From positions 325,460 to 389,459 of the forward strand of contig NZ_VLTK01000004.1 of assembly GCF_007558825.1 (NCBI RefSeq): a stretch of 64,000 bases of DNA, in the 5' to 3' direction. Positions 8,090 to 18,544 of this stretch are shown in pieces. The position numbers were made by a program, and so were the translations under genes. The stretch comes from Brevibacterium aurantiacum (GTDB lineage: Bacteria; Actinomycetota; Actinomycetes; Actinomycetales; Brevibacteriaceae). Each line of letters opens with the position of its first letter. Position 1 is the first letter of the stretch. The notes under the pieces were generated by a model, which worked only from the letters and a program-made list of their open reading frames with translations, made no database searches and had not been told where the DNA came from.

Positions 8090-9078
8090 TAGCGTGCGAC
8101 AACTCGTTCAGCCACGATCCGCTTGATGTCCTCAAAGGGCGCCACGAGGAAGAGCTGCTTCCATGTCAGATGAACGACCCTGTACCCGAGTGCGACCAGT
8201 TGCGCATCACGAACCTTTTCATCCTCAAGCGCCTTCCGAGGAGTTCTGGGACCCATGGAGTATTTCGCGAGGCCGTCCACCTCGATGATCACCTTCGCCG
8301 CACGATGACAGAAGTCGACACGGGCGAATACATGTCCGTTCCGGTCCCTGAACTCCACCTGCGGATCAAATCCACCTATGCCATGTTCGAAGAATCGTGC
8401 GGCGGCGACTGACTCTGCCGGTGACTCGCGCCGCGCATCCGATAGATCCAGCGCACAGCGCGCTCTCCTCTGAGCACGTGCTGCGTCGCGTTCCGCGAAG
8501 GCTGTCCGAATCTCTTCCATCGATGTCAGCCCCCGACTCAGAGCATGATCGATCATCGCCACCGCCGTTGCCAGTTCATAGGTCAGCGCGACGTCGACAA
8601 TGGTCCGTTCAAGCGTTGTCACCCTGTAAATGCCGATCGTCATGACGTCCCCGGGCATCAGAGGTACGTTTCGGACTCGAAGATGACGATGCTTGCGCGA
8701 AGCGCCGCGCCTGATGACCTCCACCCGCTGTTCGGGAACGACGACAATCGGAAGCCCGTGGATGAGAGCGGCTGAGAGATGTGAGAAGACTTCGCGTCGC
8801 CGCTTCGACCGCCCTGCTGACTCTTCCTCGTTGACCTTCTCTGCTCGAGCGCGCACTAGGGCCTTGAGATACTGCTCAGCGTCTCTGCGGTCATTGAAGA
8901 GCTCGAATTCCTGGGCATGTCCCTCACGCACAGCAGCCCAGATGCCTTCATGCTCGACTTTCTCGCACGTTCGCTCGACCGCATAGCGACCCCGAGCGAC
9001 TCGGCGGACACAGCATCGTTCAGCTCGCGCCAGCTCTCGTTTGGTGAATCCAGAACGTAACAGTCGCGCCGTAGTCAT
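8089..9078 (-). CDS. DUF559-type (Vsr-like) nuclease-fold protein with AbiEi-like N-terminus
   Basis: A protein of about 329 residues from ATG 9078 (MTTARLLRSGFTKRELARAE). The N-terminus resembles the short helix-turn-helix of AbiEi-type proteins (FTKRELARAERCCVRRVARGRYAV). The C-terminus has the DUF559/very-short-patch-repair-like nuclease pattern: RVDFCHRAAKVIIEVDG, then LEDEKVRDAQLVALGYRVVHLTW, with the acidic residues and lysine in the usual places. Function is unknown; proteins of this design are scattered in actinobacterial genomes. Its base composition looks less GC-rich than its neighbours, especially near the 5' end, and it sits between two near-identical palindromes, which suggests acquisition. 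No clear ribosome site precedes the ATG. Confidence 0.7.
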   Translation of the reverse strand: MTTARLLRSGFTKRELARAERCCVRRVARGRYAVERTCEKVEHEGIWAAVREGHAQEFELFNDRRDAEQYLKALVRARAEKVNEEESAGRSKRRREVFSHLSAALIHGLPIVVVPEQRVEVIRRGASRKHRHLRVRNVPLMPGDVMTIGIYRVTTLERTIVDVALTYELATAVAMIDHALSRGLTSMEEIRTAFAERDAARAQRRARCALDLSDARRESPAESVAAARFFEHGIGGFDPQVEFRDRNGHVFARVDFCHRAAKVIIEVDGLAKYSMGPRTPRKALEDEKVRDAQLVALGYRVVHLTWKQLFLVAPFEDIKRIVAERVVAR

Positions 9079-9141
9079 TATCGAATACATACTGCAGATA
9101 ATGACAACAAACAGCACCATTCGCCACATCAACGTAAAAAC

Positions 9142-9162
9142 TGTGGATAAACCTGTGGATGA
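9142..9162. other. Two DnaA-box-like sequences
   Basis: TGTGGATAA (9142-9150) is a perfect complement of the DnaA box TTATCCACA, and TGTGGATGA (9154-9162) is one mismatch away, 12 bp on. They lie just upstream of the DUF559-type gene and inside the interval bounded by the two palindromes. No dnaA, dnaN or further cluster of boxes is nearby, so this is not the chromosomal origin. Confidence 0.5.
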
Positions 9163-9181
9163 CGCCGGCAATGAATCGACA

Positions 9182-9245
9182 AAACCTCCCCGACGTCACT
9201 AATCACTCGCGGCGCCGGGCGCAAATAGTGACGTCGGGGAGGTTT
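9182..9245. repeat. Palindromic element, copy 2
   Basis: Arms AAACCTCCCCGACGTCACTA (9182-9201) and its complement (9226-9245) enclose a 24-base loop containing CGCGGCGCCG. The arms are the same as those of the element at 8028-8089 and the loops share the central GC palindrome, so the two elements are direct copies about 1.15 kb apart. This copy also lies just past the allantoinase stop and could serve as its terminator. Confidence 0.9.
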
Positions 9246-9258
9246 AGGGAGGCGGGCC

Positions 9259-10638
9259 TCAGCGGGCGCGGAGGAGGCGGCCCTGGGGCTCGTCGAAGTC
9301 CACGGGTGCGCCGCGGAGGATCGTCTGCTTGACGGCGCCGCGGACGGCACGCGTGTCGTAGGCGCTGATCTGGTTGCGGTGGTAGAGCTCTGCGGCGTGA
9401 ACAGTCCACTCCTCATCAGGGGCGAAGACTGCGAAGTCCGCGTCGTTGCCGAGCGCGATAGCGCCCTTGTTCTTCACTCCGGCCACGGATGCGGGGGCAC
9501 TGGACATCCAGGCCACCACCTCGGCGAGGTCGATTCCGCGCTTGGCGGCCTCGGTCCACACGAGCGAGAGGCCCAACTGCAGGGAGGAGATTCCGCCCCA
9601 GGCCGCACCGAAGTCACCGGTGTCGAGGAGTTTGAGCTCGGCCGTCGAGGGCGAGTGGTCGGAGACGATGCAGTCGATCGTGCCGTCGACGAGCCCCTGC
9701 CACAGCGCTTCGCGGTTGGATTCCTCGCGAATCGGCGGGCAGCACTTGTGCGTCGTCGCGCCGTCCGGGATCTCCTCTGCGGTGAAGACGAGGTAGTGGG
9801 GGCAGGTCTCGACGGTGAGCTTCACACCCTCGGCCTTGGCCTCCGCGATCTGAGGCAGCGCGTCTGCCGATGACAGGTGCAGGATATGGGCGCGGGCGCC
9901 GGTCTCGCGGGCGGCATCGATGACGCGGGCGATCGCAACGTTCTCGGCCTCACGCGGGCGGGAGGCGAGGAAGTCGCTGAATTTTCGCCCTGAATTCTTC
10001 GGGGCGTCGGCCATGACCGAGTGGTCCTCGGCGTGGACGATGAGCAGACCGTCGTACTTCGCGAGTTCCGCCAGGTCGGCACAAAGCTCTTCGGGCTCCA
10101 GCGGCGGGAACTCGTCGACCCCTGAGTCTTCGAGGAAGCACTTGAAACCGTAGACGCCGGCATCGAAGAGGGGTTTGAGGTCACCGGTATTGCCGGGGAT
10201 TGCTCCGCCCCAGAAACCCACGTCGATGAATGCCTTGGACGCCGCGACCTGGCGCTTGATGCCGAGTGATTCGACGTTGACCGTCGGCGGCAGGGAGTTC
10301 AGCGGCATGTCGACGATCGTCGTCACGCCTCCGGCGGCTGCGGCGCGGGTGGCGCTGGCAAAACCCTCCCATTCGCTGCGGCCGGGGTCATTGACGTGCA
10401 CGTGCGAATCGACGAGGCCCGGCAGCAGCACCTGTGAATCGTCGAGCTCGACGACCCGTGCATTCGCCGAGGTGCTCCCGCTCAGTCCAGCTCCCTCGGT
10501 GGCGATCTCGACGATTGCGCCCTCACGCACACCGACTTCGGCGGCGCTGACACCCTCGGGCAGAACGGCCCGCTGTGCCCTGATGACCAGGTCAAAAGCT
10601 TGGTCGGCGGCCTGTGTTCCGGCGTCATCGACGTTCAT
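9259..10638 (-). CDS. allB: Allantoinase
   Basis: A 459-residue cyclic amidohydrolase opening allantoin to allantoate. Metal-site motifs are the first histidine pair in [23 protein letters not shown], the carboxylated lysine region [13 protein letters not shown], the histidines in [11 protein letters not shown] and [14 protein letters not shown], and the aspartate in [14 protein letters not shown]. The [14 protein letters not shown] pattern favours allantoinase over dihydroorotase or hydantoinase. ATG 10638 has a strong GAGGAGG site. The gene lies downstream of gcl on the same strand but is separated by a 243-bp region with a strong hairpin and a GntR-type palindrome, so it probably has its own promoter. 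Confidence 0.93.
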   Translation of the reverse strand: MNVDDAGTQAADQAFDLVIRAQRAVLPEGVSAAEVGVREGAIVEIATEGAGLSGSTSANARVVELDDSQVLLPGLVDSHVHVNDPGRSEWEGFASATRAAAAGGVTTIVDMPLNSLPPTVNVESLGIKRQVAASKAFIDVGFWGGAIPGNTGDLKPLFDAGVYGFKCFLEDSGVDEFPPLEPEELCADLAELAKYDGLLIVHAEDHSVMADAPKNSGRKFSDFLASRPREAENVAIARVIDAARETGARAHILHLSSADALPQIAEAKAEGVKLTVETCPHYLVFTAEEIPDGATTHKCCPPIREESNREALWQGLVDGTIDCIVSDHSPSTAELKLLDTGDFGAAWGGISSLQLGLSLVWTEAAKRGIDLAEVVAWMSSAPASVAGVKNKGAIALGNDADFAVFAPDEEWTVHAAELYHRNQISAYDTRAVRGAVKQTILRGAPVDFDEPQGRLLRAR

Positions 10639-10710
10639 GCATCCTCCTCATTCACCCAACCGGGGACGGCCGGGGCAGTTCACCCGGCGATACCAGCCGG
10701 GGCCGTAATC

Positions 10711-10781
10711 CTCGGCATCTGAGCCGAGGATGTCATACAAGTCCCCGAGGGGTCGGAATCGTGCATCCGACTCCCTCGGGG
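10711..10781 (-). terminator. Hairpins downstream of gcl (probable terminator)
   Basis: A large imperfect inverted repeat, CCCCGAGGGGTCGGA (10743-10757) against TCCGACTCCCTCGGGG (10766-10781), has one bulged base and an 8-base loop. A second smaller one, CCTCGGC-ATCTGA-GCCGAGG, lies at about 10711-10730. They follow the end of gcl on the minus strand and precede allB. No T run follows, so termination may be incomplete and allB may be partly read from upstream. Confidence 0.6.
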
Positions 10782-10784
10782 TCA

Positions 10785-10794
10785 TGGTATACCA
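10785..10794. promoter_or_regulatory. GntR/FadR-type operator palindrome upstream of allB
   Basis: A perfect palindrome, TGGTATACCA, within ATTGGTATACCAT on the minus strand, matches the general binding pattern of FadR-subfamily GntR regulators (TNGTNNNACNA-like). It lies about 150 bp upstream of the allantoinase start. No GntR gene is next to it; the GntR protein at 38120 has a different candidate site. The regulator is therefore unknown. Confidence 0.4.
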
Positions 10795-10880
10795 ATTGTG
10801 ACCTGGCCGACATCGAGCTCTTCGACCGCGAGCTCTTTGACGGCGAGAGCCGACAACATCGGGTCCCGTCGACCCGAAGC

Positions 10881-12675
<1,795 letters not shown>

Positions 12676-12726
12676 ATTGTTCTTCCTTCGCTCAAGCGGC
12701 CCACGTTCGAGCGGACCGGGTTCAGC

Positions 12727-12778
12727 GGCCCGCCATGGGCCGAGTTCAGTGAGCCGGCGACGACGCTGTCGCCGGCTC
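12727..12778 (-). other. Hairpins between glxR and gcl
   Basis: A perfect 11-bp stem, GAGCCGGCGAC-GACGCT-GTCGCCGGCTC (12751-12778), and a smaller GGCCC-gccat-GGGCC (about 12728-12742) lie in the 118-bp gap between glxR and gcl. There is no T run, so they more likely stabilise or process the operon mRNA than end it completely. Confidence 0.5.
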
Positions 12779-12793
12779 GGTTCGTGGTGGTGT

Positions 12794-13675
12794 CTACTTC
12801 TTCCCTGAGAGCTGCTCGACGACGGTGAAGAGGCCCGAGTGGTCGAGTCCCCCATTGCCCTGCTGGACGGTCGAGGCGACGAGCTGCGCGACGGCCGATC
12901 CGAGTGGGATCGCGACGCCGGCCTCGCGGGCTGCGGCGGTGACGATGCCCATGTCCTTGTGGTGCAGCGCCAGTCGGAACCCGGGGTCGAAGGAGCGGTC
13001 GAGCATCTTCTGCCCCTTTTGCTCGAGGACCTTCGATCCGGCCAGTCCCCCACCGAGGACCTGCAGCGCCGAGGTGGTCTCGACCCCGTAGGCCTCAAGG
13101 AAGACGACTGCCTCGGCGAGGAGTTCGATGTTTCCCGCGACGATGAGCTGGTTCGCGGCCTTCACGGTCTGGCCCGACCCAGAGGGCCCGACGAGGACGA
13201 TTGTCTTGCCGACCGCGTCGAAGACATCGGCTACCGCATCGAAGTCAGCCTGTGCGCCGCCGACCATGATCGACAGTGCGCCGTTGATCGCTCCTGCCTC
13301 ACCACCGGAGACCGGTGCATCGAGAGGCTTGAGTCCCTTCTCGGCCGCCTGATCGGAGAGGCTCTTGGCAACGTCGGGACGGATGGTCGAGTTGTCGATC
13401 CAGTACGCGCCGGCCTCGGCGTGGGCGAGAATTCCGTCCTCGCCGGTCAACACGTCTTCGACGTCCGGGGAATCCGGGACCATGGTGATGATGACGTCGG
13501 CACCGTCGACCGCCTCGGCGATGGTGCCTGCGGCCTGGCCGCCCGCTTTTGCGAGTTCGGCGGCCTTCTCGGGTGAGCGGTTGTACCCGCGGACGGTGAA
13601 GCCGGCGCCGACGAGATTCTTGGCCATCGGCAGGCCCATGATTCCGAGTCCGATGAATGCGATTGTCTTGCTCAT
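12794..13675 (-). CDS. glxR: 2-hydroxy-3-oxopropionate (tartronate semialdehyde) reductase
   Basis: A 293-residue beta-hydroxyacid dehydrogenase reducing tartronate semialdehyde to glycerate with NAD(P)H. The Rossmann motif [20 protein letters not shown] is at the N-terminus, the substrate motif [20 protein letters not shown] near residue 120, and the catalytic lysine region [21 protein letters not shown] near 170. It lies between hyi and gcl on the same strand, which supports this substrate over 3-hydroxyisobutyrate. Confidence 0.93.
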   Translation of the reverse strand: MSKTIAFIGLGIMGLPMAKNLVGAGFTVRGYNRSPEKAAELAKAGGQAAGTIAEAVDGADVIITMVPDSPDVEDVLTGEDGILAHAEAGAYWIDNSTIRPDVAKSLSDQAAEKGLKPLDAPVSGGEAGAINGALSIMVGGAQADFDAVADVFDAVGKTIVLVGPSGSGQTVKAANQLIVAGNIELLAEAVVFLEAYGVETTSALQVLGGGLAGSKVLEQKGQKMLDRSFDPGFRLALHHKDMGIVTAAAREAGVAIPLGSAVAQLVASTVQQGNGGLDHSGLFTVVEQLSGKK

Positions 13676-13719
13676 GTTCGTGTCCTATCTGGTGCGGAAA
13701 GCTGGAGGTGGAGGCAGAT

Positions 13720-14532
13720 TCAGTTCGCGAGCCATTCGAATGCGGTGGCGCGGTCCTGCTTGTATTCGAGGGCGATGGAGCCGGTGTAGCCGAGTTCGTA
13801 GGAGCGGTCGATCCAGTCCTGCAAGGGCAGCTCGCCCGTACCTGGTGCTCCGCGGCCGGCGGCGTCGGCGATCTGGATGTGTCCGAACTTCGCGGCGTCG
13901 GCTTCGATGACTGCGGCCACGTCGTCGCCGTTGATCGACATGTGAAAGAAGTCGGCGAGGACGGCGATGTTGGCAACGCCCTGAGCACGGACCCGCTGGA
14001 CCACCTCGGCGGCATCTGAGGCGCGCTTGAGCGGGTAGTCATCAGCTCCGGAGACGGGCTCGACAAGGACGGTTCCCTCGATGGCGGCCACGGCGTCGGC
14101 CGCGAACTTGAGGTTCTCGAGCCCGACCTCGTCCTGCTCCTCGGGCGCCTGGCCTTCGGTGCGCAGACCGTAGAGGGCGTTGAAGGCTCGGCAGCCTGTA
14201 CGGCGGCCGATCTCGACGACGATCTCGACGTTGGCCGCGAAGTCCGCTTCTGCGCCCTTGATCGAGACCATGCCCCGGTCGCCGGCGGCCATGTTCCCGG
14301 CCCAGAAGTTCAGGCCCCTGAGTTCGACTCCGGCCTTGTCGAGTGAGGCGATGAACTCATCGACCTCCGCCGAGGTGGGCCTCGGGTTGCCGTCGAAGGG
14401 CCACCAGAACTCGACCTGGCTGAAACCGGCGTCCTTGGCGGCCTGAGCCCGCTCCATCACGGGCAGTTCGGTGAGCAGGGTGGAGCAGTTGAGGATGTAG
14501 CTGTCGGCATTGGTGAAATCGAATGTCGTCAT
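13720..14532 (-). CDS. hyi: Hydroxypyruvate isomerase
   Basis: A 270-residue TIM-barrel isomerase interconverting hydroxypyruvate and tartronate semialdehyde. Visible features are the N-terminal NCSTLLTELPVMERAQAAKDA, VEFWWPFDGNPRPTSAEVDEF, the metal-ligand region GTVLVEPVSG and C-terminal YTGSIALEYK with its glutamate. It is the first gene of hyi-glxR-gcl, starting at ATG 14532 behind AAGGAGA. The promoter side has two operator-like boxes 21 bp apart, so the whole glyoxylate unit is likely under the island regulator. Confidence 0.93.
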   Translation of the reverse strand: MTTFDFTNADSYILNCSTLLTELPVMERAQAAKDAGFSQVEFWWPFDGNPRPTSAEVDEFIASLDKAGVELRGLNFWAGNMAAGDRGMVSIKGAEADFAANVEIVVEIGRRTGCRAFNALYGLRTEGQAPEEQDEVGLENLKFAADAVAAIEGTVLVEPVSGADDYPLKRASDAAEVVQRVRAQGVANIAVLADFFHMSINGDDVAAVIEADAAKFGHIQIADAAGRGAPGTGELPLQDWIDRSYELGYTGSIALEYKQDRATAFEWLAN

Positions 14533-14573
14533 GGGATTCTCCTTCGCGTCTCTGCGAGTGCGGATTCATTGTT

Positions 14574-14609
14574 TTCCGTATTGTGGAAATTACTTTCCGT
14601 TTTATGAAA
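14574..14609. promoter_or_regulatory. Tandem operator-like boxes upstream of hyi
   Basis: TTCCGTATTGTGGAA (14574-14588) and TTCCGTTTTATGAAA (14595-14609) start exactly 21 bp apart, 42 bp upstream of the hyi start. They form the hyi side of the 307-bp divergent gap 14533-14839, which holds no gene; the other side carries a second pair at 14772-14807. Confidence 0.7.
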
Positions 14610-14771
14610 TCAAGCATAAGCAGGCGATAGAGACGGAGTCAACCCTCCAGTGCGGGTAAGTCAGAAATCTTCGGAACCGGCTCGCCGCCAGGCATTTGCC
14701 CCCAGCGCCGAAACCAGCTAACCGAATCGCCTATTTGACTTCACGGAAAAAGAGGCAGAACGTAGTGCACA

Positions 14772-14807
14772 TCACACTTTATGGAAGAGTGAATCCACGA
14801 TACGGAA
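14772..14807. promoter_or_regulatory. Tandem operator-like boxes upstream of the urate/xanthine permease
   Basis: TCACACTTTATGGAA (14772-14786) and ATCCACGATACGGAA (14793-14807) start 21 bp apart and match the box in reverse orientation (for example TTCCGTATCGTGGAT). They end 32 bp before the permease ATG, a position fit for repression. A further match, TTTGACTTCACGGAA (14734-14748), lies upstream without the 21-bp phase. Confidence 0.65.
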
Positions 14808-14839
14808 GAGTAATGAGGCTTACTCCGGAAGGTTGAGAT

Positions 14840-16402
14840 ATGACCGATAATTCGACGACGAAGTCCCTCCCGCCCGGGTCCAAGCGACCCGAAGACGCAT
14901 GGCTCCCTGTGCCCAAGCTCTTCGCCTACGGGCTCCAGCATGTCCTCACCATGTACGGCGGCATCATCGCGGTGCCCCTCATCATCGGCAAGGCAGCCGG
15001 CGTCGACGGCGACCAGCTCGTCGCCCTGGTCACCGCCAGCCTCTTCGTCGGCGGCATCGCCACGCTGATCCAGAGCATCGGGATCCCGCTGGTCGGGTCC
15101 AAGCTGCCGCTCATCCAGGGCGTCTCCTTTGCCGGTGTCGCGACGATGCTCGCCATTCTCACCGGTGGCGGCAGCCTCAGCGACATATTCGGCGCGGTCA
15201 TCGTCGCCAGCATCATCGGCTTCGTCGTCGCTCCGTTCTTCGCGCGGATCATCCGCCTCTTCCCACCTGTGGTCACCGGGGTGGTCATCACGGCCATCGG
15301 TCTCACGCTCATCCCGACAGCGGCCGATTGGGCCATGGGCGGCGATGAGGCCGCTGCGGACTACGGTTCCGTGCAGAACATCGCCCTGGCCTTCATCACC
15401 TTCGCCGTCATCCTGTTGCTGAGCAAGGTCGGCTCGGCCGCCATCTCGCGGCTGTCGATCCTGCTCGGCCTCGTCATCGGCACGGGCATCGGTGCCGCCA
15501 TGGGCATGACTGATTTCTCCGGAGTCGGGCAGGGGGCACCCGTTGCGATCCCAGGCCTGCTTCCCTTCGGCGCACCGAGCTTCGACCTCGCGGCGATCGG
15601 GTCGATGCTCATCGTCATCCTCGTGATCAAGACCGAGACTGCGGCCGATGTGCTGGCCGTCGGCGAGATCATCGGCACCCCGGTCGACAAGAAACGGGTC
15701 GCGGCCGGTCTGCGCGCTGACATGGCCTCATCAGTCATCGCACCCTTCTTCGGCTCCTTCACCCAGTCGGCCTTCGCGCAGAACGTGGGACTCGTGGCGC
15801 TGACCGGAGTCCGCTCCCGCTTCGTCGTCTCTGCAGGCGGCGTCATCCTCATTCTCCTGGGGCTCATGCCCGTGCTCGGTCAGGTCGTTGCTGCGGTGCC
15901 GATGCCCGTCCTCGGAGGCGCCGGCTTCATCCTCTTCGGAACCGTCTCGGGATCAGGCATCCGCAATCTCAAAGAGGTGAAGTTCGACGGCAACATGAAC
16001 CTCATCATCGTCTCCGCATCCCTCGCCTTCGCCCTCGTGCCCGTGGTCAAGCCCGACTTCTACGAGCACTTCCCGGCCTGGGTGCAGACGATCCTCCACT
16101 CGGGAATCTCCTCGGCCGCGATCATGGCGGTGCTGCTGAATCTCCTGTTCAACGAACTGAGCTTCGGAAATTCGACCAACCCTTCCGTCTACGCAGCGAA
16201 ACCGGCACGCTTCCTCACACCCTCGAACCTCAAGGATCTGCGCGAGGGCGATCAATTCATCGACGGAGTCTTCGTCGACTGCGACGGCGAGGAGATCCCA
16301 CTCGTGCCCGATGAGCAGGCCCAGGAGATCCAGGCCGCAATCGACTGCGGGGACATCGTCGACACCGCCGACGTGAAGCAGGTCGCGCACCGCCGTTCCT
16401 GA
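14840..16402 (+). CDS. NCS2-family urate/xanthine permease
   Basis: A 520-residue membrane transporter with about 12-14 hydrophobic segments, of the nucleobase-cation symporter 2 family. Typical motifs are LFAYGLQHVLTMYGGIIAVP near the N-terminus, GSKLPLIQGVSFAG, VVTGVVITAIGLTLIP in the middle and SAFAQNVGLVALTGVRSRFV. The signature resembles UacT/PbuX-type transporters for urate or xanthine rather than uracil. It has a long hydrophilic C-terminal tail of about 70 residues. It is divergent from hyi and convergent with guaD; the control region has paired operator-like boxes. Exact substrate is inferred from context. Confidence 0.9.
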   Translation: MTDNSTTKSLPPGSKRPEDAWLPVPKLFAYGLQHVLTMYGGIIAVPLIIGKAAGVDGDQLVALVTASLFVGGIATLIQSIGIPLVGSKLPLIQGVSFAGVATMLAILTGGGSLSDIFGAVIVASIIGFVVAPFFARIIRLFPPVVTGVVITAIGLTLIPTAADWAMGGDEAAADYGSVQNIALAFITFAVILLLSKVGSAAISRLSILLGLVIGTGIGAAMGMTDFSGVGQGAPVAIPGLLPFGAPSFDLAAIGSMLIVILVIKTETAADVLAVGEIIGTPVDKKRVAAGLRADMASSVIAPFFGSFTQSAFAQNVGLVALTGVRSRFVVSAGGVILILLGLMPVLGQVVAAVPMPVLGGAGFILFGTVSGSGIRNLKEVKFDGNMNLIIVSASLAFALVPVVKPDFYEHFPAWVQTILHSGISSAAIMAVLLNLLFNELSFGNSTNPSVYAAKPARFLTPSNLKDLREGDQFIDGVFVDCDGEEIPLVPDEQAQEIQAAIDCGDIVDTADVKQVAHRRS

Positions 16403-16427
16403 CGAAGGCTCGCCCCCGGACGAGGGC

Positions 16428-17714
16428 TCAGTCCTTGACGAGCTGACCGTCGACCCACACTCGGGCGATGTCGGCCGGAGTCCCCATGGCGAAGATCTTC
16501 GCCAAGGCGTCGTCATCGCTGCTGGCGTGCTCCAGCCCCACGGCCAAGGGCTCGCCAGCGCTCGGCTGGATGTAGGCGGCGTCGAAGCGCTTGCCTACGG
16601 ACAGGTCCCCGACCTGATCTGACAGTTCCAAGGCCTCGGCGCCGGCGGCCGTTGCCAGGTGCAGAAGGTGTGCTGAGCCCAGCGGCAGTCCGCCGGACGG
16701 GTCCAGCTGCTGCATGAAGTAGGCCTGGACGCCCTCCTTGAGGAGGGAGAATCCTGTCCCCGCTCCCACATCGGAGCCGAGTGCCACACGAACCCCGGCC
16801 TCGATGTGTCGGCGCAGTGGGAAGAAGCCGCTGGCCAGATTCGAGTTCGATGTCGGACAGTGCGCCGAGGCGGCCCCCACTTCTGCCATCCGCGCCAGTT
16901 CGCGATCGCTCGGATGGACGTTGTGGGCCAGAACCGTCTGCCTCCCCAGCAGTCCTGCCCGATCGTAGGTGTCGAGGTAGTCGAGTGCCTCAGGGAACAT
17001 CTCGGCGACACCGGCAATCTCGTCGCGGTTCTCATTGAGGTGAGAAGTCACCCAGATGCCTGGGTTATCCGCCACCAGCTGGCCTCCGGCAGCCAACAGC
17101 TCCTGACCCGCTGAGAACGAGAAGCGCGGGGTCACCGCATACCGGAGATGGCCCTTCCCATGCCAGCGATCGATGAGGTCCTGGCTCTCGGACACGGATC
17201 TCTCCACGCTCGTCAGCAGCGTTTCTGGGAGCATCTTGTCACTGGTGACCAGTCCCGATGTGATCCGCAGACCGATCTCGGCGGCCTGGGTGAAGAAGGA
17301 GTCCATCGCGGTGGCGAAGTGAGAACCGAAGACCATCGCCGAGGTGGTCCCCGCCGAGGTCAGCCCGGTGAGGAACTCGCCGGCCACGACTGCCGCATAG
17401 GCCTCGTCACCGAGCTTGGCCTCTTCGGGCAGGGCACAGTGGTCGAGCCACTCGAGCAGCGGCTTGCCGAGGTAGCCGATGGCGCGGACCTGCGGGTAGT
17501 GGACGTGGGTGTCGATGAGGCCGGGGATGAGGACACCGGCACGGAGGTCGACCACCTCGGCGTCGGGATGGCCTGAGACCGCACTCGCAAAGTCGGTGCG
17601 GGCGATGATCAGTCCGTCATCGACGACGAGAGCGACGTCCGAGTCGGAGCGCAGGGTGCCCCCGGCGAAGGGGCTGGTCGGTGTGTCGAAGACACGGGCG
17701 CGGCAGATGAACAT
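16428..17714 (-). CDS. guaD: Guanine deaminase
   Basis: A 428-residue amidohydrolase deaminating guanine to xanthine, feeding xanthine dehydrogenase. Motifs: VLIPGLIDTHVHYPQVRAIG with the metal histidines, the RYAVTPRFSFS segment, SHLNENRDEI, the HNVHPSDREL histidine and SAHCPTSNSNLASG followed by LGSDVGAGTGFS. These are characteristic of GuaD rather than other cytosine/adenosine deaminase-like enzymes. AAGGAG precedes ATG 17714. It is the last gene of the xdhA-xdhB-xdhC-guaD unit, 41 bp after xdhC. Confidence 0.93.
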   Translation of the reverse strand: MFICRARVFDTPTSPFAGGTLRSDSDVALVVDDGLIIARTDFASAVSGHPDAEVVDLRAGVLIPGLIDTHVHYPQVRAIGYLGKPLLEWLDHCALPEEAKLGDEAYAAVVAGEFLTGLTSAGTTSAMVFGSHFATAMDSFFTQAAEIGLRITSGLVTSDKMLPETLLTSVERSVSESQDLIDRWHGKGHLRYAVTPRFSFSAGQELLAAGGQLVADNPGIWVTSHLNENRDEIAGVAEMFPEALDYLDTYDRAGLLGRQTVLAHNVHPSDRELARMAEVGAASAHCPTSNSNLASGFFPLRRHIEAGVRVALGSDVGAGTGFSLLKEGVQAYFMQQLDPSGGLPLGSAHLLHLATAAGAEALELSDQVGDLSVGKRFDAAYIQPSAGEPLAVGLEHASSDDDALAKIFAMGTPADIARVWVDGQLVKD

Positions 17715-17755
17715 GGTGGTGCTCCTTGCAGGTGAAGAATGATGAGGTCAGTGGT

Positions 17756-18544
17756 TCAGACCATGCGGCTCAGCAGGTCGGCGGCGACGCTGAGAGCGAT
17801 CGTCGCCGGCTGCTTGCCGGGCAGGTCGGGCAATCCGATGGGGCAGTCGATGGTGTCAACAGTCTCGGGCGTGTGGCCTTCGGCGATGAGGTTCTTCCGA
17901 AACCGCTGCCATTTGGCGCTCGAGCCGATGAGCCCGATGGAGCCGAGGTCACCGCGGGTCAGCGCCGCATCGCAGAGGTGAAGATCCTCGGCGTGGTCGT
18001 GGGTCATGATGAGTACATGGGTGCCCGGGGGCAGCCCGAGGAGCACCTCTTCGCCGATGACGGCGAACTCGCGATGGACCTGGGCCACAGGCGGCTCCAG
18101 CCGGTCGAGCTCCTCGAGGTGCTCGGGACGGGAATCGCTGACGTGGACGTCGATGTCGTGGCGGGCCAGGATACGGGTCAGTTCGAGTCCGATGTTGCCG
18201 ATCCCGAAGATCGCCACCGAGGCGGGAACGGGCAGCGGTTCGAGCAGAACGCTGACCTCTCCCCCGCAGCATTGGCGTCCGTATCTGGCCGGTGCCTTGT
18301 CGTTGAGCCGCAGCGTGAGCATCTCGGGTTCGGACTCCGACTCGGATGCGAGGATCTCGCGGGCGCGGGTGACGGCCGTCATCTCCAGATTGCCGCCGCC
18401 GATGGTCCCATGCAGGTCATCGGCGGTGACGATCAGCTTCGCTCCGGCCTCGCGTGGGGCGTGCCCGCGAACCGAGGCGAGAGTGACGAGGACGGCCGGC
18501 ACCCGAGACTTCCGAAGCTCGGCCGCTGTGTCCATCCACGTCAT
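17756..18544 (-). CDS. xdhC: XdhC-family molybdenum cofactor protein
   Basis: A 262-residue XdhC-type accessory protein that binds molybdenum cofactor and delivers its sulfurated form to xanthine dehydrogenase. The N-terminal domain has the conserved VTLASVRGHAPREAGAKLIV and GTIGGGNLEMTAVTRA segments, and CCGGEVSVLLEPL; the C-terminal Rossmann part has IFGIGNIGLELTRIL and the SSAKWQRFRKNLIAEGH motif. Its ATG overlaps the xdhB stop (ATGA), indicating translational coupling. Confidence 0.93.
   Translation of the reverse strand: MTWMDTAAELRKSRVPAVLVTLASVRGHAPREAGAKLIVTADDLHGTIGGGNLEMTAVTRAREILASESESEPEMLTLRLNDKAPARYGRQCCGGEVSVLLEPLPVPASVAIFGIGNIGLELTRILARHDIDVHVSDSRPEHLEELDRLEPPVAQVHREFAVIGEEVLLGLPPGTHVLIMTHDHAEDLHLCDAALTRGDLGSIGLIGSSAKWQRFRKNLIAEGHTPETVDTIDCPIGLPDLPGKQPATIALSVAADLLSRMV

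Noticed and set aside
9142..9162. Chromosomal or plasmid replication origin at the DnaA-box-like pair
   Set aside because: Only two boxes, no AT-rich unwinding region and no dnaA/dnaN/rep gene nearby.
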